Positions 39,433 through 48,185 of a stretch of 64,000 bases of DNA are shown in pieces. Made by a program: the position numbers and the translations under genes. Within the stretch, counting starts at the first letter, position 1, and the number at the start of each line of letters is the position of its first letter. The notes below the pieces were generated by a model. That model was given only the letters and a program-made list of their open reading frames with translations, made no database searches and was not told the origin of the DNA. Source of the stretch: CAZMGB01 sp964565775 (GTDB taxonomy: Bacteria > Chloroflexota > Dehalococcoidia > DSTF01 > JALHUB01); NCBI GenBank assembly GCA_964565775.1, contig CAZMGB010000001.1, forward strand, positions 124,001-188,000. Reading direction: 5' to 3'.

Positions 39433-40989
39433 TCAGTCCGTCAGGGTGTAGGCCCCTCCCTGAGCCAGATCGAGGCCGTACTCCTCAGCGAGCGTGTTCC
39501 CGTCGCAATCTTCCAGGAGCAAGTCGTAGATGCCGGCGGGCAGGGTCCACGTGCGGGACATTCCTGGCTCGACGAACTCCTCGCTGCCCAGGTCGTCCTC
39601 GCCCCAGTTCTGGGCGCCTGCTGGCGATATGAACGCGTAGCAAACCTGCTCCCTCGCTTCGTTCACTAACGTGAATTCGGTGGGCGGGTGGTCTCCCCCG
39701 ACAAAGATCGCCCCAGACCGTTGCATCTCGCCCTCCACCGAGAGCACGACCTCATAGAGACCCTGCGCCAGGCCGGCGTCATCAAAGATGCAGACCCACC
39801 AGTTGCCTTGATCTCCACCCGTCCAGGTGTTGTCGATGATGCTTCCCTGCTCATTCACCTGGGCATCGACAAACCACAGGGCTTCCCACGTCATGCCGTC
39901 CACCATGCCATCGTAGTCCCAGAAGGCGCACACGCGGGTAGCGCCTGAGGGTACGCTGTCTACGACCTGTGTGGGCTCGTCGTCGGCTGTGACGCCGTCC
40001 GCGAACAGCAGGTTGTGGAATATCACCTGGCTCGTATCGAACCCGCCCGTTGGTTCGGGCTCGACAGGCAATTCGCCGACGTACTCCTCGCCAATGTCGA
40101 CCGCATGGGTCAATGGCGAGGCCAGGTTCACCGGTCGCAGTCCGTTGATGAACCCTCCCACCGGTACGCAGGAGTCCAGGTTGTTGATCTCGCCGTCCCG
40201 ATTGGTGTCAGCCACATAGCGGCAGTCCACGGACTCCTCGGCATCTGCGGCGGACCCCACGATTGTGGGCACGCCGATGAGCTGGCCCTGGTCGTTGACG
40301 GCCATGCCCCCGCTGTTGCCGCCGGCGATGGTGGCGTCGGTCTTGATCCAGGCGCGCCCGGTCAGGCCTCGCTCGGACGTGAACCCGCTTACGACGCCGT
40401 CCGTGAACGTGATCGTCTCACCACCGATGCCTGGATAGCCCAGGATGCGGATGTGGTCGCCTATCTCAACGTTATCGGAGTCGCCCACTTCGACTGTCGG
40501 GAGGTCCACCTCCTGGGGGACACCATCCAGGTCCGACACGATGCGGATGACGGCGAGGTCGAGCGCATAGTCGACGGCGGCCACCTCTGCCAGGTAGCTC
40601 ATCTCGGGGGGTTGGTCGGTCCGGTTCAAGACGGCCACTCCCAGCCTGTCGTACTCATCATAGCGGTCGTCTACCACGTGAGCGTTGGTCAAGATCAGGC
40701 CGTCCTTTGAGATGATGCTGCCGGACCCGGTCCACACCGGCTCGAAGGCGTCGCCGACCAGACGCAGAGCCCAGATCTGTACCGTCGCCTGAGCCAGGGA
40801 GCTGGCGCTGGGGCTCGGCGAGGGCTGCGGCGTCTCCACCGGAGCCACGGTGGTGCTGGGCGTCGCGGGCTTGGGTTCGATCGTCTCGGTGGTTCCCTGC
40901 TGGGCGTTCGATCCGCAGGCCAACGCGCCGATGGCCAGCGCGGCTATGGTGACGAGAAGAGCGATGGGACGACCTGGTCGCAGCGACAT
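39433..40989 (-). CDS. Trypsin-like serine protease lipoprotein with a Ca-binding-like loop
   Basis: This 518-residue protein has a signal peptide with lipobox IGALAC (Cys25), a Thr/Pro/Ser linker, and an S1C (HtrA/Deg-like) protease domain: His104 in LTNAHVV, Asp144 in YALDLAVIRI, and Ser226 in GGNSGGMAV. No PDZ domain follows. Instead a dockerin-like loop DTNRDGEINNLD is seen and then a beta-rich C-terminal region of about 200 residues (DSVPSGATRVCAFWDYDG..., WTLPAGIYDLLLEDCDGNTLAEEYG). Start ATG 40989 has GGAGGCCAAC upstream. It should act at the outside of the membrane. A weak promoter (TTGCCA-19-TAGAAT) lies at 41066-41096. Confidence 0.85.
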   Translation of the reverse strand: MSLRPGRPIALLVTIAALAIGALACGSNAQQGTTETIEPKPATPSTTVAPVETPQPSPSPSASSLAQATVQIWALRLVGDAFEPVWTGSGSIISKDGLILTNAHVVDDRYDEYDRLGVAVLNRTDQPPEMSYLAEVAAVDYALDLAVIRIVSDLDGVPQEVDLPTVEVGDSDNVEIGDHIRILGYPGIGGETITFTDGVVSGFTSERGLTGRAWIKTDATIAGGNSGGMAVNDQGQLIGVPTIVGSAADAEESVDCRYVADTNRDGEINNLDSCVPVGGFINGLRPVNLASPLTHAVDIGEEYVGELPVEPEPTGGFDTSQVIFHNLLFADGVTADDEPTQVVDSVPSGATRVCAFWDYDGMVDGMTWEALWFVDAQVNEQGSIIDNTWTGGDQGNWWVCIFDDAGLAQGLYEVVLSVEGEMQRSGAIFVGGDHPPTEFTLVNEAREQVCYAFISPAGAQNWGEDDLGSEEFVEPGMSRTWTLPAGIYDLLLEDCDGNTLAEEYGLDLAQGGAYTLTD

Positions 40990-41283
40990 GTTGGCCTCCG
41001 TGCCGGGCAAGCGGTCGATCGATGGTCCCTTGTGGATGCCAAGCCGCTCGGCAGCAGCTACAGACATTCTAACCCGCCCGGCGAGGGCAGTGGCAAGTGG
41101 GAAAGTCGACTATTGGTCTGGACTACGCCCAGTACCACCGGGGCACACGGCTTGCCCGTTGTGTGGGGCCGGCTTGGGCCGCACGTACATCTTCCATACC
41201 ACCTTCATTGCATGAGTTTACTTGGAGGTATGTGCTGCGGCTGCGGGTGATGGTCGCGGCGTGAGTCCACCGCTAGCACATAG
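40990..41283. other. Intergenic region, no gene supported
   Basis: Contains a weak minus-strand promoter (41066-41096) for the protease gene. A 12-codon plus-strand ORF ending in a Cys/Gly cluster (MCCGCG) at about 41212-41250 is too short and isolated to call. Confidence 0.4.
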
Positions 41284-41313
41284 AGAAGACCCGCCGAGCG
41301 TGGCGGGTCTTCT
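41284..41313. terminator. Terminator hairpin
   Basis: AGAAGACCCGCC (41284-41295), loop GAGCGT, GGCGGGTCTTCT (41302-41313), a perfect 12-bp stem just past the end of the minus-strand gene 41347-41949. Confidence 0.7.
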
Positions 41314-41346
41314 GCGTGCAGTCGCCCGATGACAGCCTCTCAGCCC

Positions 41347-41949
41347 CTACGAACAGCGAGCGAGTACGCTCACAGCTGCGATGACTAGAGCTATCAAGAA
41401 GATCAAGCCACCGAAGTCGGCCAGTACAGACACAAGGCGGCGGGCCGGCGACTGCTCGAACTTGGCGACAAACCGTCCGAGAAACCGCAGACGCGAGAAC
41501 GGCCAGTTTGCGATGACCCTGAGTCGTTCGAGCCACACTATCACGGATCGCCATCTGCGAATGGTCTCGGCATTGAGCCCTCTCTCCCAAACACGCGCGA
41601 CACGCCCCTCCTGCCGCCCGATGGCCTGAGCGATCGCGGAGCTGCATGGTCCCCAGCTGTTCTCCCAGAACCGGTTCGTGCGGATGACCAAGAGGTCAGG
41701 GTTCCCGAGAACCTGCATGAAAGGGTCGACTGATCCGGCCGACATTGTCAGTGAGGGTTCCTCGATAAGATGCCTCGTCCGTCCAAACAGCGTGTGGGCT
41801 CTCCCCAACAGCTTTCTATATGCACGCAGGTTAACCGGTTGCATTCCCAGGCCGTCCCGGACAGCGCGGTCGGTCGCGATCGACTCAAGGCGATCCCAAA
41901 CTTGCTGCAAGTCCCGGAGGGCCTGTAGCTCTTCTTCCTCAAGCATCAT
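41347..41949 (-). CDS. Hypothetical protein with C-terminal membrane helix
   Basis: This 200-residue protein is not recognised. The first part is helical and charged (EEEELQALRDLQQVWDRLESIATD), with a middle portion rich in Arg and Trp (RFWENSWGPC, RRWRSVIVWLERLRVIANW). It ends with one hydrophobic helix (FGGLIFLIALVIAAVSVLA), so it is probably tail-anchored. Two Met codons at the start (MM) leave the first codon uncertain by one residue. It has its own terminator. Confidence 0.65.
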   Translation of the reverse strand: MMLEEEELQALRDLQQVWDRLESIATDRAVRDGLGMQPVNLRAYRKLLGRAHTLFGRTRHLIEEPSLTMSAGSVDPFMQVLGNPDLLVIRTNRFWENSWGPCSSAIAQAIGRQEGRVARVWERGLNAETIRRWRSVIVWLERLRVIANWPFSRLRFLGRFVAKFEQSPARRLVSVLADFGGLIFLIALVIAAVSVLARCS

Positions 41950-42039
41950 GGCACCAGTCTATCACCGCCCAAGAGCATTATCGCACACGGCAGATTATGG
42001 AACACGCGTTCTGGGGGTGTCAGTGGACATGGATTGCAG

Positions 42040-42068
42040 CCCTACCAAGCGCACCAGAGCCAGGCGGT
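42040..42068. repeat. 29-bp direct repeat, copy 1
   Basis: CCCTACCAAGCGCACCAGAG followed by CCAGGCGGT. Copy 2 at 42644-42672 differs only at one base (A to C at the ninth position). Copy 1 ends exactly where the stop codon of the ORF at 42069-42629 begins. Confidence 0.75.
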
Positions 42069-42629
42069 TCAGTCGTCTCGCAGATAACGGGGCGTCCGTT
42101 GCCAATAAGCCCACCCCTCTGGTCCTGGGAATCGATTTTCATATTGCCGCTCCAAGTAGCCCTTAGGCTTGACAATCACCTGGAGCCGAGGCATGAACGA
42201 ACGAAGAGCTTTTCTCAATAGCCCCTCGATGGGCAGTGGGTAGCCCACCAGGACTTCCTCGTCGGGGGCAACATGTTCCGCAACGAGGAGGATCGAGCAC
42301 AGCTTGATGAAGTCGAAGCGATGATAGACAGGTATATAGCTTGGCACCGCCAACTTCCCAGGGCATTCCACCTCAAGCAGCGCGTAGAGCATCCTACGAA
42401 ACTGGAGGCGGTGAAGAATCGGGGTGTAGTCGCCATAAGTGCAATCAGAGTTATACTGCTCCATCAATGCCCATGCGTAAGCCTTGCTGTGTTTTCTCAC
42501 CTCATTGTCGAGGTCAGCGAGAGGTATCAAGCGAACAGCTCTGAGAACTTCGCCCTCCATCTCTTTCCAGGGGACCTCTCGGCCAAAGAGAGGCTTGTCC
42601 CGATATTCAGGTGGGACTGCTATGCTCAT
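42069..42629 (-). CDS. Hypothetical protein bracketed by direct repeats
   Basis: This 186-residue protein is not recognised. The sequence is mixed alpha/beta (EVPWKEMEGEVLRAVRLIPLADLDNEVRKHSKAYAWALMEQYNSDC..., LVAEHVAPDEEVLVGYPLPIEGLLRKALRSFMPRLQVIVKPKGYLERQYENRF). The start ATG 42629 follows GGAGGAGCGGC, strong support. Both sides carry a 29-bp direct repeat: one at the stop codon and one 14 bases before the start. This makes it look like a small mobile or duplicated cassette. Confidence 0.7.
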   Translation of the reverse strand: MSIAVPPEYRDKPLFGREVPWKEMEGEVLRAVRLIPLADLDNEVRKHSKAYAWALMEQYNSDCTYGDYTPILHRLQFRRMLYALLEVECPGKLAVPSYIPVYHRFDFIKLCSILLVAEHVAPDEEVLVGYPLPIEGLLRKALRSFMPRLQVIVKPKGYLERQYENRFPGPEGWAYWQRTPRYLRDD

Positions 42630-42643
42630 GCCGCTCCTCCAGT

Positions 42644-42672
42644 CCCTACCACGCGCACCAGAGCCAGGCGGT
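42644..42672. repeat. 29-bp direct repeat, copy 2
   Basis: Same sequence as 42040-42068 except one base. It lies between the start of the ORF above and the stop of the next minus-strand gene (42689). Confidence 0.75.
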
Positions 42673-42688
42673 GACCTCAACGGTCGCT

Positions 42689-43198
42689 TCAGTCGAGGCA
42701 TGTTTCTATCGCAGTGGATTCCGAGACGACCCAGTCGGGGCCGCCGCATGCCTTCGACAGCGCTTTGGACCAATAGATTTTCTCGTACACGTAGGCGTTG
42801 AAGGCCATATCCTCTAGGTCGCAGGCTTGCTCCAATTCCAGGCTCGCATAAAGAGTATATGTACTCGGCTCTTCCTGAATGTTTATGCACGCTATGAGTT
42901 CGTCGATACCCTCTCTTTCTGCTCGCAGCTGATCCACAGCCTCCAGGTATCTCGCGTGCTCATCGCTGAAGACGGCCAGCCTCGTAGCCCATATCAGACC
43001 CTCATGAGCGTCCTTCATCTCAGAAGCTGGCGCTATCTCCAGAAGCTTCTTTAGGTTGTCGAGGTCTGGAGACGGTGATGGGAAGATGTCATTGAAGTAG
43101 TCCTGCATCTGCAGCGCGTACTCTCGGAGTTGGCCATCGCCACCGCACGCAGGCAGAACAAGCGCCAGCCCTACCGCCGCGACAATGAGCCGCTTCAT
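42689..43198 (-). CDS. Small lipoprotein, unknown function
   Basis: This 169-residue protein starts MKRLIVAAVGLALVLPACGGDG, a signal peptide with lipobox LPAC and Cys18. The mature part is mostly helical and acidic (LREYALQMQDYFNDIFPSPSPDLDNLKKLLEIAPASEMKDAHEGL...). Four further Cys (ACIN, QACDLED, KACGG, ETCLD) could form two disulfides. It should sit on the outer face of the membrane. A TATAAT (complement of 43239-43244) is about 40 bases before the ATG. Confidence 0.75.
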   Translation of the reverse strand: MKRLIVAAVGLALVLPACGGDGQLREYALQMQDYFNDIFPSPSPDLDNLKKLLEIAPASEMKDAHEGLIWATRLAVFSDEHARYLEAVDQLRAEREGIDELIACINIQEEPSTYTLYASLELEQACDLEDMAFNAYVYEKIYWSKALSKACGGPDWVVSESTAIETCLD

Positions 43199-43351
43199 GA
43201 CGCGCCTCCAAGCACACTACTGGCGGGAGACCGACAGCATTATACACCCGCACGGTAGTAGCCATGGCCGCGACGGCGACCCCCAGGTGGTAGAATGCCA
43301 GTGACCCCGGTGCTCACGCACGTATTCGGCAAGGGGCGGACGGAGCAAGAG

Positions 43352-44521
43352 ATGGCGCTGAGTCGGCGCACCAGCAGACGCCAGTTTCTCGGCCTCGGAG
43401 CGGCCCTGGTGGCCGCCGCCGCGACCCTTGGCGCGACGTGCGAGCCGCCTCCCCCTCCCTCATCCGTGCAGCCGCGTGGCCGCGCCACCGGGCCACGGCA
43501 CCTCAGTTGGGTGTGGCAGTTTTCCAACGACGGCTCGCCGAACCAGATCGTGCCGGTGCTCGCCCAGCACGACCTGGGCATCCTGCTCAAGACCCACGAC
43601 GGCACGGACTGGATGTCGCGCTATGACGACTCCCTCTTCGCCGTCTCCGGCGCTGACCAGGTGGGCGTCCTGGCGGGCTACTACGAGACGTATGGCGTGC
43701 CCTTCCACGCCTGGTGTGTGGTCAGGGGTCTCGACCCCAAGCGAGAAGCCGAGATGTGCGCGCAGGTCATCGACGCGGGGGCGAGAAGCGTCACCATCGA
43801 CGTGGAGCCGCACTCCGGCTTCTGGCAGGGGACGCAGGAGAGCGCGCGGGCCTTCGGTGATGAGTTTCGGAGACGGCAGCCCGGCGGCGCCCTCCACGTA
43901 TCACTCGACCCGCGGCCCTGGGTGTTGGAGAGGATTCCGGTCGCCGAGCTTGCCTCCTTCGCTCAGGGGTTCGCGCCGCAGGTCTACTGGGAGACGTTCA
44001 ACACATCGAGCAACCGGAGCCGCTTCGAGTCCAGCGGATACCCGCCGGGCGAGCAGGGCATCACGCCGGAGTTCTTGCTGAATGTGAGCCATGACCTGCT
44101 GGGCAACTATGGCCTCCCCATCCTGCCCGCCGGCCAGGGTGCGTCGCGAGATAACGACGCCTGGAGACGTTTCGTGGACCGCGCCTTTGGACTGGGAATG
44201 GAGGCTGTATCGTCGTGGCGGCACGGCGTCACGGGCGCCGACGTGTGGCAGTTGCTGGGGGACGTTGGGACGCTGCCGGGCCTCACGAAGGGGGTCCGCG
44301 CGCGGGTCGAGAATACGTTTTCCTGCCTCAACGTCCGCGAGGCGCCGACCCTGGGGGCGCCGGTTCTGTACTGCATGGCGGACGGGACCGATGTCAGCGT
44401 GGTCGACGATCCGGTGGGGGCGGACGGATATCGCTGGTGGTTTGTCGACGCCGGGGTCGCCCGCGGCTGGTCGGCGGAGGCCGACCCCGGCGGCGTGCGC
44501 TGGCTCGTCCCGCTGCGCTAG
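43352..44521 (+). CDS. Tat-exported lipoprotein with TIM-barrel-like domain and C-terminal SH3
   Basis: This 389-residue protein has a twin-arginine motif (SRRQFLGLGAALVAAAATLGATC, lipobox Cys30). The central domain (LSWVWQFSNDGSPNQIVPVLAQHDLGILLKTHDGTDWMSRYDD..., VTIDVEPHSGFWQGTQESARAFGDEFRRR) has the pattern of glycosidase-like (beta/alpha) barrels, with a DxE pair in TIDVEPH. The last 70 residues (NTFSCLNVREAPTLGAPVLYCMADGTDVSVVDD...RWWFVDAGVARGWSAEA) are a bacterial SH3 domain that may bind cell wall. Start ATG 43352 has GGAG upstream. Substrate is unknown. Confidence 0.75.
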   Translation: MALSRRTSRRQFLGLGAALVAAAATLGATCEPPPPPSSVQPRGRATGPRHLSWVWQFSNDGSPNQIVPVLAQHDLGILLKTHDGTDWMSRYDDSLFAVSGADQVGVLAGYYETYGVPFHAWCVVRGLDPKREAEMCAQVIDAGARSVTIDVEPHSGFWQGTQESARAFGDEFRRRQPGGALHVSLDPRPWVLERIPVAELASFAQGFAPQVYWETFNTSSNRSRFESSGYPPGEQGITPEFLLNVSHDLLGNYGLPILPAGQGASRDNDAWRRFVDRAFGLGMEAVSSWRHGVTGADVWQLLGDVGTLPGLTKGVRARVENTFSCLNVREAPTLGAPVLYCMADGTDVSVVDDPVGADGYRWWFVDAGVARGWSAEADPGGVRWLVPLR

Positions 44522-44545
44522 TCGCGCCGCTCCAGCCCACCGCTC

Positions 44546-44575
44546 TTGACACGATCATCCCGCCCCCTTTACAAC
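44546..44575 (+). promoter_or_regulatory. Promoter for the TPP enzyme gene
   Basis: TTGACA (44546-44551), 18-nt spacer, TACAAC (44570-44575), about 90 bases before ATG 44665. Confidence 0.55.
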
Positions 44576-44664
44576 AGGCCTGAAACCGTCGCCGGGCCCC
44601 ATCCGTCTCTTGACGTGATGCCGCATCATGTTGAGTCTCGGCGCGCCCGGCGCGAGGAGGTCAC

Positions 44665-46464
44665 ATGCGACTCACCGGCGGCCAGATACTGGCAGAGTTC
44701 CTCGTACGGCAGGGCGTCCCCTATGCCGCCGGCATCCCCGGCCACGGCTGCTGGGCGATAGTCGACGCCCTCGCCGACTTCAGCGACCGCCTGACTACCC
44801 TCCAGGTGATGCACGAGCAGAGCGCCGCCCACCTGGCGGACGGCTACTACCGAGTCTCAGGCCGTCCGCTCATGGCCTTCACATCCATCGGGCCGGGCGC
44901 CGTCAACACCGCCGTCGGCATCGCCACCGCCTACGTTGATTCGACGGCGGTGCTTCTCGTGACGGGCTCGCCCCACACCTACATGCGGGGCCGCGCCGTC
45001 CTGCAAGAGATCGAGCGGACCCAGTGGGCGAACTACCCGCGCATGATGGAGCCCATCGTCAAGCGCTACTGGCAGGTGAGCCGCGTCGACCAGCTTCCCT
45101 ACGTGCTGCACCGCGCCTTCAACCAGATGCTCGGCGGCCGGCCGGGCCCGGTGCTGATCGACATGCCGATGGACGTTCAGGCCGACGACGCCGACGTGGC
45201 CATTCCGGAGCCGGTCGACCTGAAGCCCGGTGGGCGCCCGCGGCCGGACGGCGCGAGCGTCGAGCGCGCTGCCCGTCTCCTGGCCGAGGCCCAGCGGCCC
45301 GTCCTGCTGGCCGGCGGCGGCGTCATCACTGGCGACGCCTCCGCTGAGCTGGTCGCCCTTGCGGAGCACCTGGGAGCGCCGGTCGTCACCACCTGGATGG
45401 GAAAGGGCTGCATACCGGAGGATCACGCCCTCAACGCCTGGAGCGTCGGCGACACCGCCAGCACCAGCGGCAACGCCCTCGCCCGCACAGCCGACGTGCT
45501 CCTCGCTGTGGGCTGCCGTTTCACCGACTGGTCGGCCTCCTCGTACCGGCGCGGCGTCAGCTTCTCGATCCCGCCCACACGCCTCATCCACGCCGACATC
45601 GACCCGCACGAGATCGGCAAGAACTACCCATGCGAAGTCGGCCTCGTGGCCGACGCCCGCGCCGCGCTGGTCGACCTGCTGGAGGCCGTGCGGGAGGCCA
45701 CGCCCGCCCGCGACTACCGCCGGTCCTCCTACTTCGAGGAGGTGCAGCGCCTGAAGCAGGAGTGGGAGGAGGCCCAGAGACCCCGCCGGACCTCTGATGC
45801 CGTGCCCATGACGCAATCGCGGGCCGTCAGTGAACTAAGAGGCGCCCTCGACCGGAGCGCCATCGTCGTCACTGGAGCCGGGCTCGTCCAGGGCGTAGTG
45901 CGCCAGGACTTTCCGGTCTACGAGCCTCGCACCCACCTGACCTCAGGCGGCTTCAGCACCATGGGCTTCACGGTGCCGGCCGCTATCGGCGCCAAGCTGG
46001 CCGCCCCCGAGCGGCAGGTGGCCGGAATCGCCGGCGACGGCGACTTCATGCAGACGATGCAGGAGATGGCGGCGGCCGCTATGCTGGAGCTGCCTGTCCT
46101 CTTCGTCGTCCTCAACAACGCCGGCTGGATTTCGATTAAGGGGGGCCAGCTCAGCAACTTCGGGCGGATGTTCGTCACCGAGTTCCAGCGTCGCGACGGC
46201 TCCCTCTACACGCCGGACTTCGCGGCCGCCGCCCGCAGCTTCGGCCTCCACGCCGAGCGCGTCGAGCGGCCCGATGAGGTGGCTCCGGCAACGCGGCGCG
46301 CTCTGGCCACGGGCGGGCCATGCCTGCTGGAAGTCATCGTCGCGCGCGACTTTCCCGACGCCGGCGCCACCAAGACCGGCTGGTGGGACGTCCCCGTCCC
46401 GACCTATCACGAAGAGCACCGTCGTCGCTACGAGGCGGAGCGGGCGGAGGAGCAGCTCACCTAG
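44665..46464 (+). CDS. Thiamine-diphosphate enzyme, acetolactate synthase-like
   Basis: This 599-residue enzyme has the three domains of the acetolactate synthase/benzoylformate decarboxylase group. Catalytic Glu51 lies in VMHEQSAAHLADGYYRVSG. A central nucleotide-like domain contains RPVLLAGGGVITGDASAEL. The TPP-binding motif is GIAGDGDFMQTMQEMAAAAMLELPVLFVVLNNAGW. True acetolactate synthase cannot be assumed: no small subunit or other ilv synthesis gene is here, and the neighbours are an oxidoreductase and an IlvD/Edd dehydratase, so a catabolic carboligase or hydrolase is possible. Start ATG 44665 has CGAGGAGGTCAC upstream. Confidence 0.88.
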   Translation: MRLTGGQILAEFLVRQGVPYAAGIPGHGCWAIVDALADFSDRLTTLQVMHEQSAAHLADGYYRVSGRPLMAFTSIGPGAVNTAVGIATAYVDSTAVLLVTGSPHTYMRGRAVLQEIERTQWANYPRMMEPIVKRYWQVSRVDQLPYVLHRAFNQMLGGRPGPVLIDMPMDVQADDADVAIPEPVDLKPGGRPRPDGASVERAARLLAEAQRPVLLAGGGVITGDASAELVALAEHLGAPVVTTWMGKGCIPEDHALNAWSVGDTASTSGNALARTADVLLAVGCRFTDWSASSYRRGVSFSIPPTRLIHADIDPHEIGKNYPCEVGLVADARAALVDLLEAVREATPARDYRRSSYFEEVQRLKQEWEEAQRPRRTSDAVPMTQSRAVSELRGALDRSAIVVTGAGLVQGVVRQDFPVYEPRTHLTSGGFSTMGFTVPAAIGAKLAAPERQVAGIAGDGDFMQTMQEMAAAAMLELPVLFVVLNNAGWISIKGGQLSNFGRMFVTEFQRRDGSLYTPDFAAAARSFGLHAERVERPDEVAPATRRALATGGPCLLEVIVARDFPDAGATKTGWWDVPVPTYHEEHRRRYEAERAEEQLT

Positions 46465-46924
46465 GCTGGGCGCTCGGCGGGCTCAGGTTCCGAACGGCCT
46501 CCAGTATCCGCTGAGCTATCGCCTCAATCGCGTGATCCTGCTCGTCGAGATGCTTCATGATGGGGCCGATGTGCCGCCGGTCGATCCTTTCCAGGATCTT
46601 CTTGACTAGGCGTTCCTCCGCGTCTAACTGTTCCTCCTGATCGTAGATGCGATCCAGCATCCGTTCCTGATTCTCGGTTATCCGGTTGGACGCATTGGCC
46701 AGCAGGAAGACCATGAGGAACGTGACGATGGTCGTCCCGGTGTTGATGATGAGCTGCCAGGTATTGCTGAACCCGGCGGCGGGGCCCAGCAGCGCCCAAA
46801 CGATCACAATGGCGAGCGCCAGCATGAACGCCGGCGGCGTCCCGATCGCCGTCGATAGGAAATCAGCAAACCGCTCGAAGAGGGCCTGTACTCGGGCATA
46901 TGCCGAGACGCGCTGCGTTTCCAC
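46457..46924 (-). CDS. Low-affinity iron permease-like membrane protein
   Basis: This 155-residue protein has two membrane helices and the motif FSNTWQLIINTGTTIVTFLMVFLLANASNRITENQERMLDRI (near 50-92), which matches the PF04120 low-affinity iron permease family. A charged helix at the C-terminus (DQEEQLDAEERLVKKILERIDRRHIGPIMKHLDEQ) follows. Bacterial members have no proven iron transport. Start GTG 46924 has GGAGGACAGCC upstream. Its end overlaps the convergent TPP gene by eight bases. Confidence 0.75.
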   Translation of the reverse strand: METQRVSAYARVQALFERFADFLSTAIGTPPAFMLALAIVIVWALLGPAAGFSNTWQLIINTGTTIVTFLMVFLLANASNRITENQERMLDRIYDQEEQLDAEERLVKKILERIDRRHIGPIMKHLDEQDHAIEAIAQRILEAVRNLSPPSAQPR

Positions 46925-47114
46925 GGCTGTCCTCCTTCATCCAGGGTCTGTGTGTCGGCAGAAACCCCGCGATGCCCCATTCTCGCGTGCCGTCAGCCCG
47001 TAGAGCAACGGTGAAAACGGCGCCACGGACCGAAGGGGCCCGTCCATACCGCCGGCCGACGGCGCGTGCTATGATGGTGCCTGCACTCGCGCTGACCATC
47101 GAGGGAGGTGCAGC

Positions 47115-48185
47115 GTGTCCAGAATCCGCGTTGGCCTTGTCGGGCTGGGGCGAATAGCCGACCTCCATATCCTCGGATACCGCGACAACCCCCACGCCGA
47201 GGTTTGCTCCGTCTGCGACGCCGTGCCCGAGACGGCGGAGCGTCGCGCCCGGGAATGGGGCGTCGAGAGCTGGTGCACCGACTACAGCGAGGTGCTGGGA
47301 GATCCGGCCATCGACGCCGTCGAGATCCTGACCCCCCACGACCTGCACAGGGAGATGACGGTCGCCGCTCTGGAGGCCGGCAAGCACGTCTCGGTTCAGA
47401 AGCCCATGGCGCTCAACCTGGCCGAGGCCGATGCGATGATCGGGGTCGCGCAGCGCACCGGAAAGACCCTCCGCGTCTTCGAGAACTTCCGCTTCTATCC
47501 GCCGTACGTGCGGGCGAAGGAACTGTTGGACGCCGGCGAGATCGGCGAGCCCCTGTCGCTGCGGGTGAAGGTCATCGGCGGGGCGGGCCGTGAGGGCTGG
47601 CCGGTGCCCTGGGAAGCCTGGGCCTGGCGCATGGATGAGGCCCGCTGTGGCGGCGGGCCCTCGATATTCGACCACGGCTATCACATATTCTCCATTGCTA
47701 TGTTCTTCCTGGGCCGGGCCGAGCGGGTCTTCGCCTGGATCGACAAGCTCGAGGTGGCGCCCGGCCTGGTCTGGGACGCCCCCGCCTACCTGATGTGGAA
47801 GCACCGCGACGGCCAGCGCTACGGCTGCTGGGAGACCGTGGGCTCGCCGGAGCTGGCCGTGCCCTCCCGCTACTACAGCAACGACGAGTGGGTCGAGATC
47901 ACGGGCAGCCGTGGCGTCATCTGGGTGACCCGTTGCTCCGGCGAGATGCTGCCGCTGCCGCCGCTGGCCCTCTACAGAGACGGCGAGCTGCGCACCTTCG
48001 ACGATATGGAGGCGGACTGGGCGTCCGGCTTCAGCGCGTCGACGCACGAGTTCATCGACGCGCTGGTGGACGGTCGCCAGCCGGAGCTCAATCCGCAGGA
48101 AGGGCGGGAGGTGCTGCGCTTCGCCCTAGCGGCCCACCTCTCGTCTCGCGAGCGGCGGGAGGTCCACCTGGACGAGCTGCCGTGA
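47115..48185 (+). CDS. Gfo/Idh/MocA-family oxidoreductase
   Basis: This 356-residue NAD(P)-dependent oxidoreductase has the N-terminal RVGLVGLGRIADLHILGYRDNPHAEVCSVCDA Rossmann fold and the VSVQKPMALNLAEADAMI segment, where the Lys of EKP-type motifs is kept (QKP here). The C-terminal domain carries SIFDHGYHIFSIAMFFLGRAERVFAWID with the His of the catalytic region. Substrates are sugars or sugar alcohols. Start GTG 47115 has GGGAGGTG upstream. Its stop overlaps the IlvD/Edd start (GTGA), so the two are translationally coupled. Confidence 0.9.
   Translation: MSRIRVGLVGLGRIADLHILGYRDNPHAEVCSVCDAVPETAERRAREWGVESWCTDYSEVLGDPAIDAVEILTPHDLHREMTVAALEAGKHVSVQKPMALNLAEADAMIGVAQRTGKTLRVFENFRFYPPYVRAKELLDAGEIGEPLSLRVKVIGGAGREGWPVPWEAWAWRMDEARCGGGPSIFDHGYHIFSIAMFFLGRAERVFAWIDKLEVAPGLVWDAPAYLMWKHRDGQRYGCWETVGSPELAVPSRYYSNDEWVEITGSRGVIWVTRCSGEMLPLPPLALYRDGELRTFDDMEADWASGFSASTHEFIDALVDGRQPELNPQEGREVLRFALAAHLSSRERREVHLDELP

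Noticed and set aside
41200..41255. Short Cys-rich peptide ORF (ends MCCGCG)
   Set aside because: Twelve codons, no conserved neighbours or modification enzymes nearby; treated as chance.
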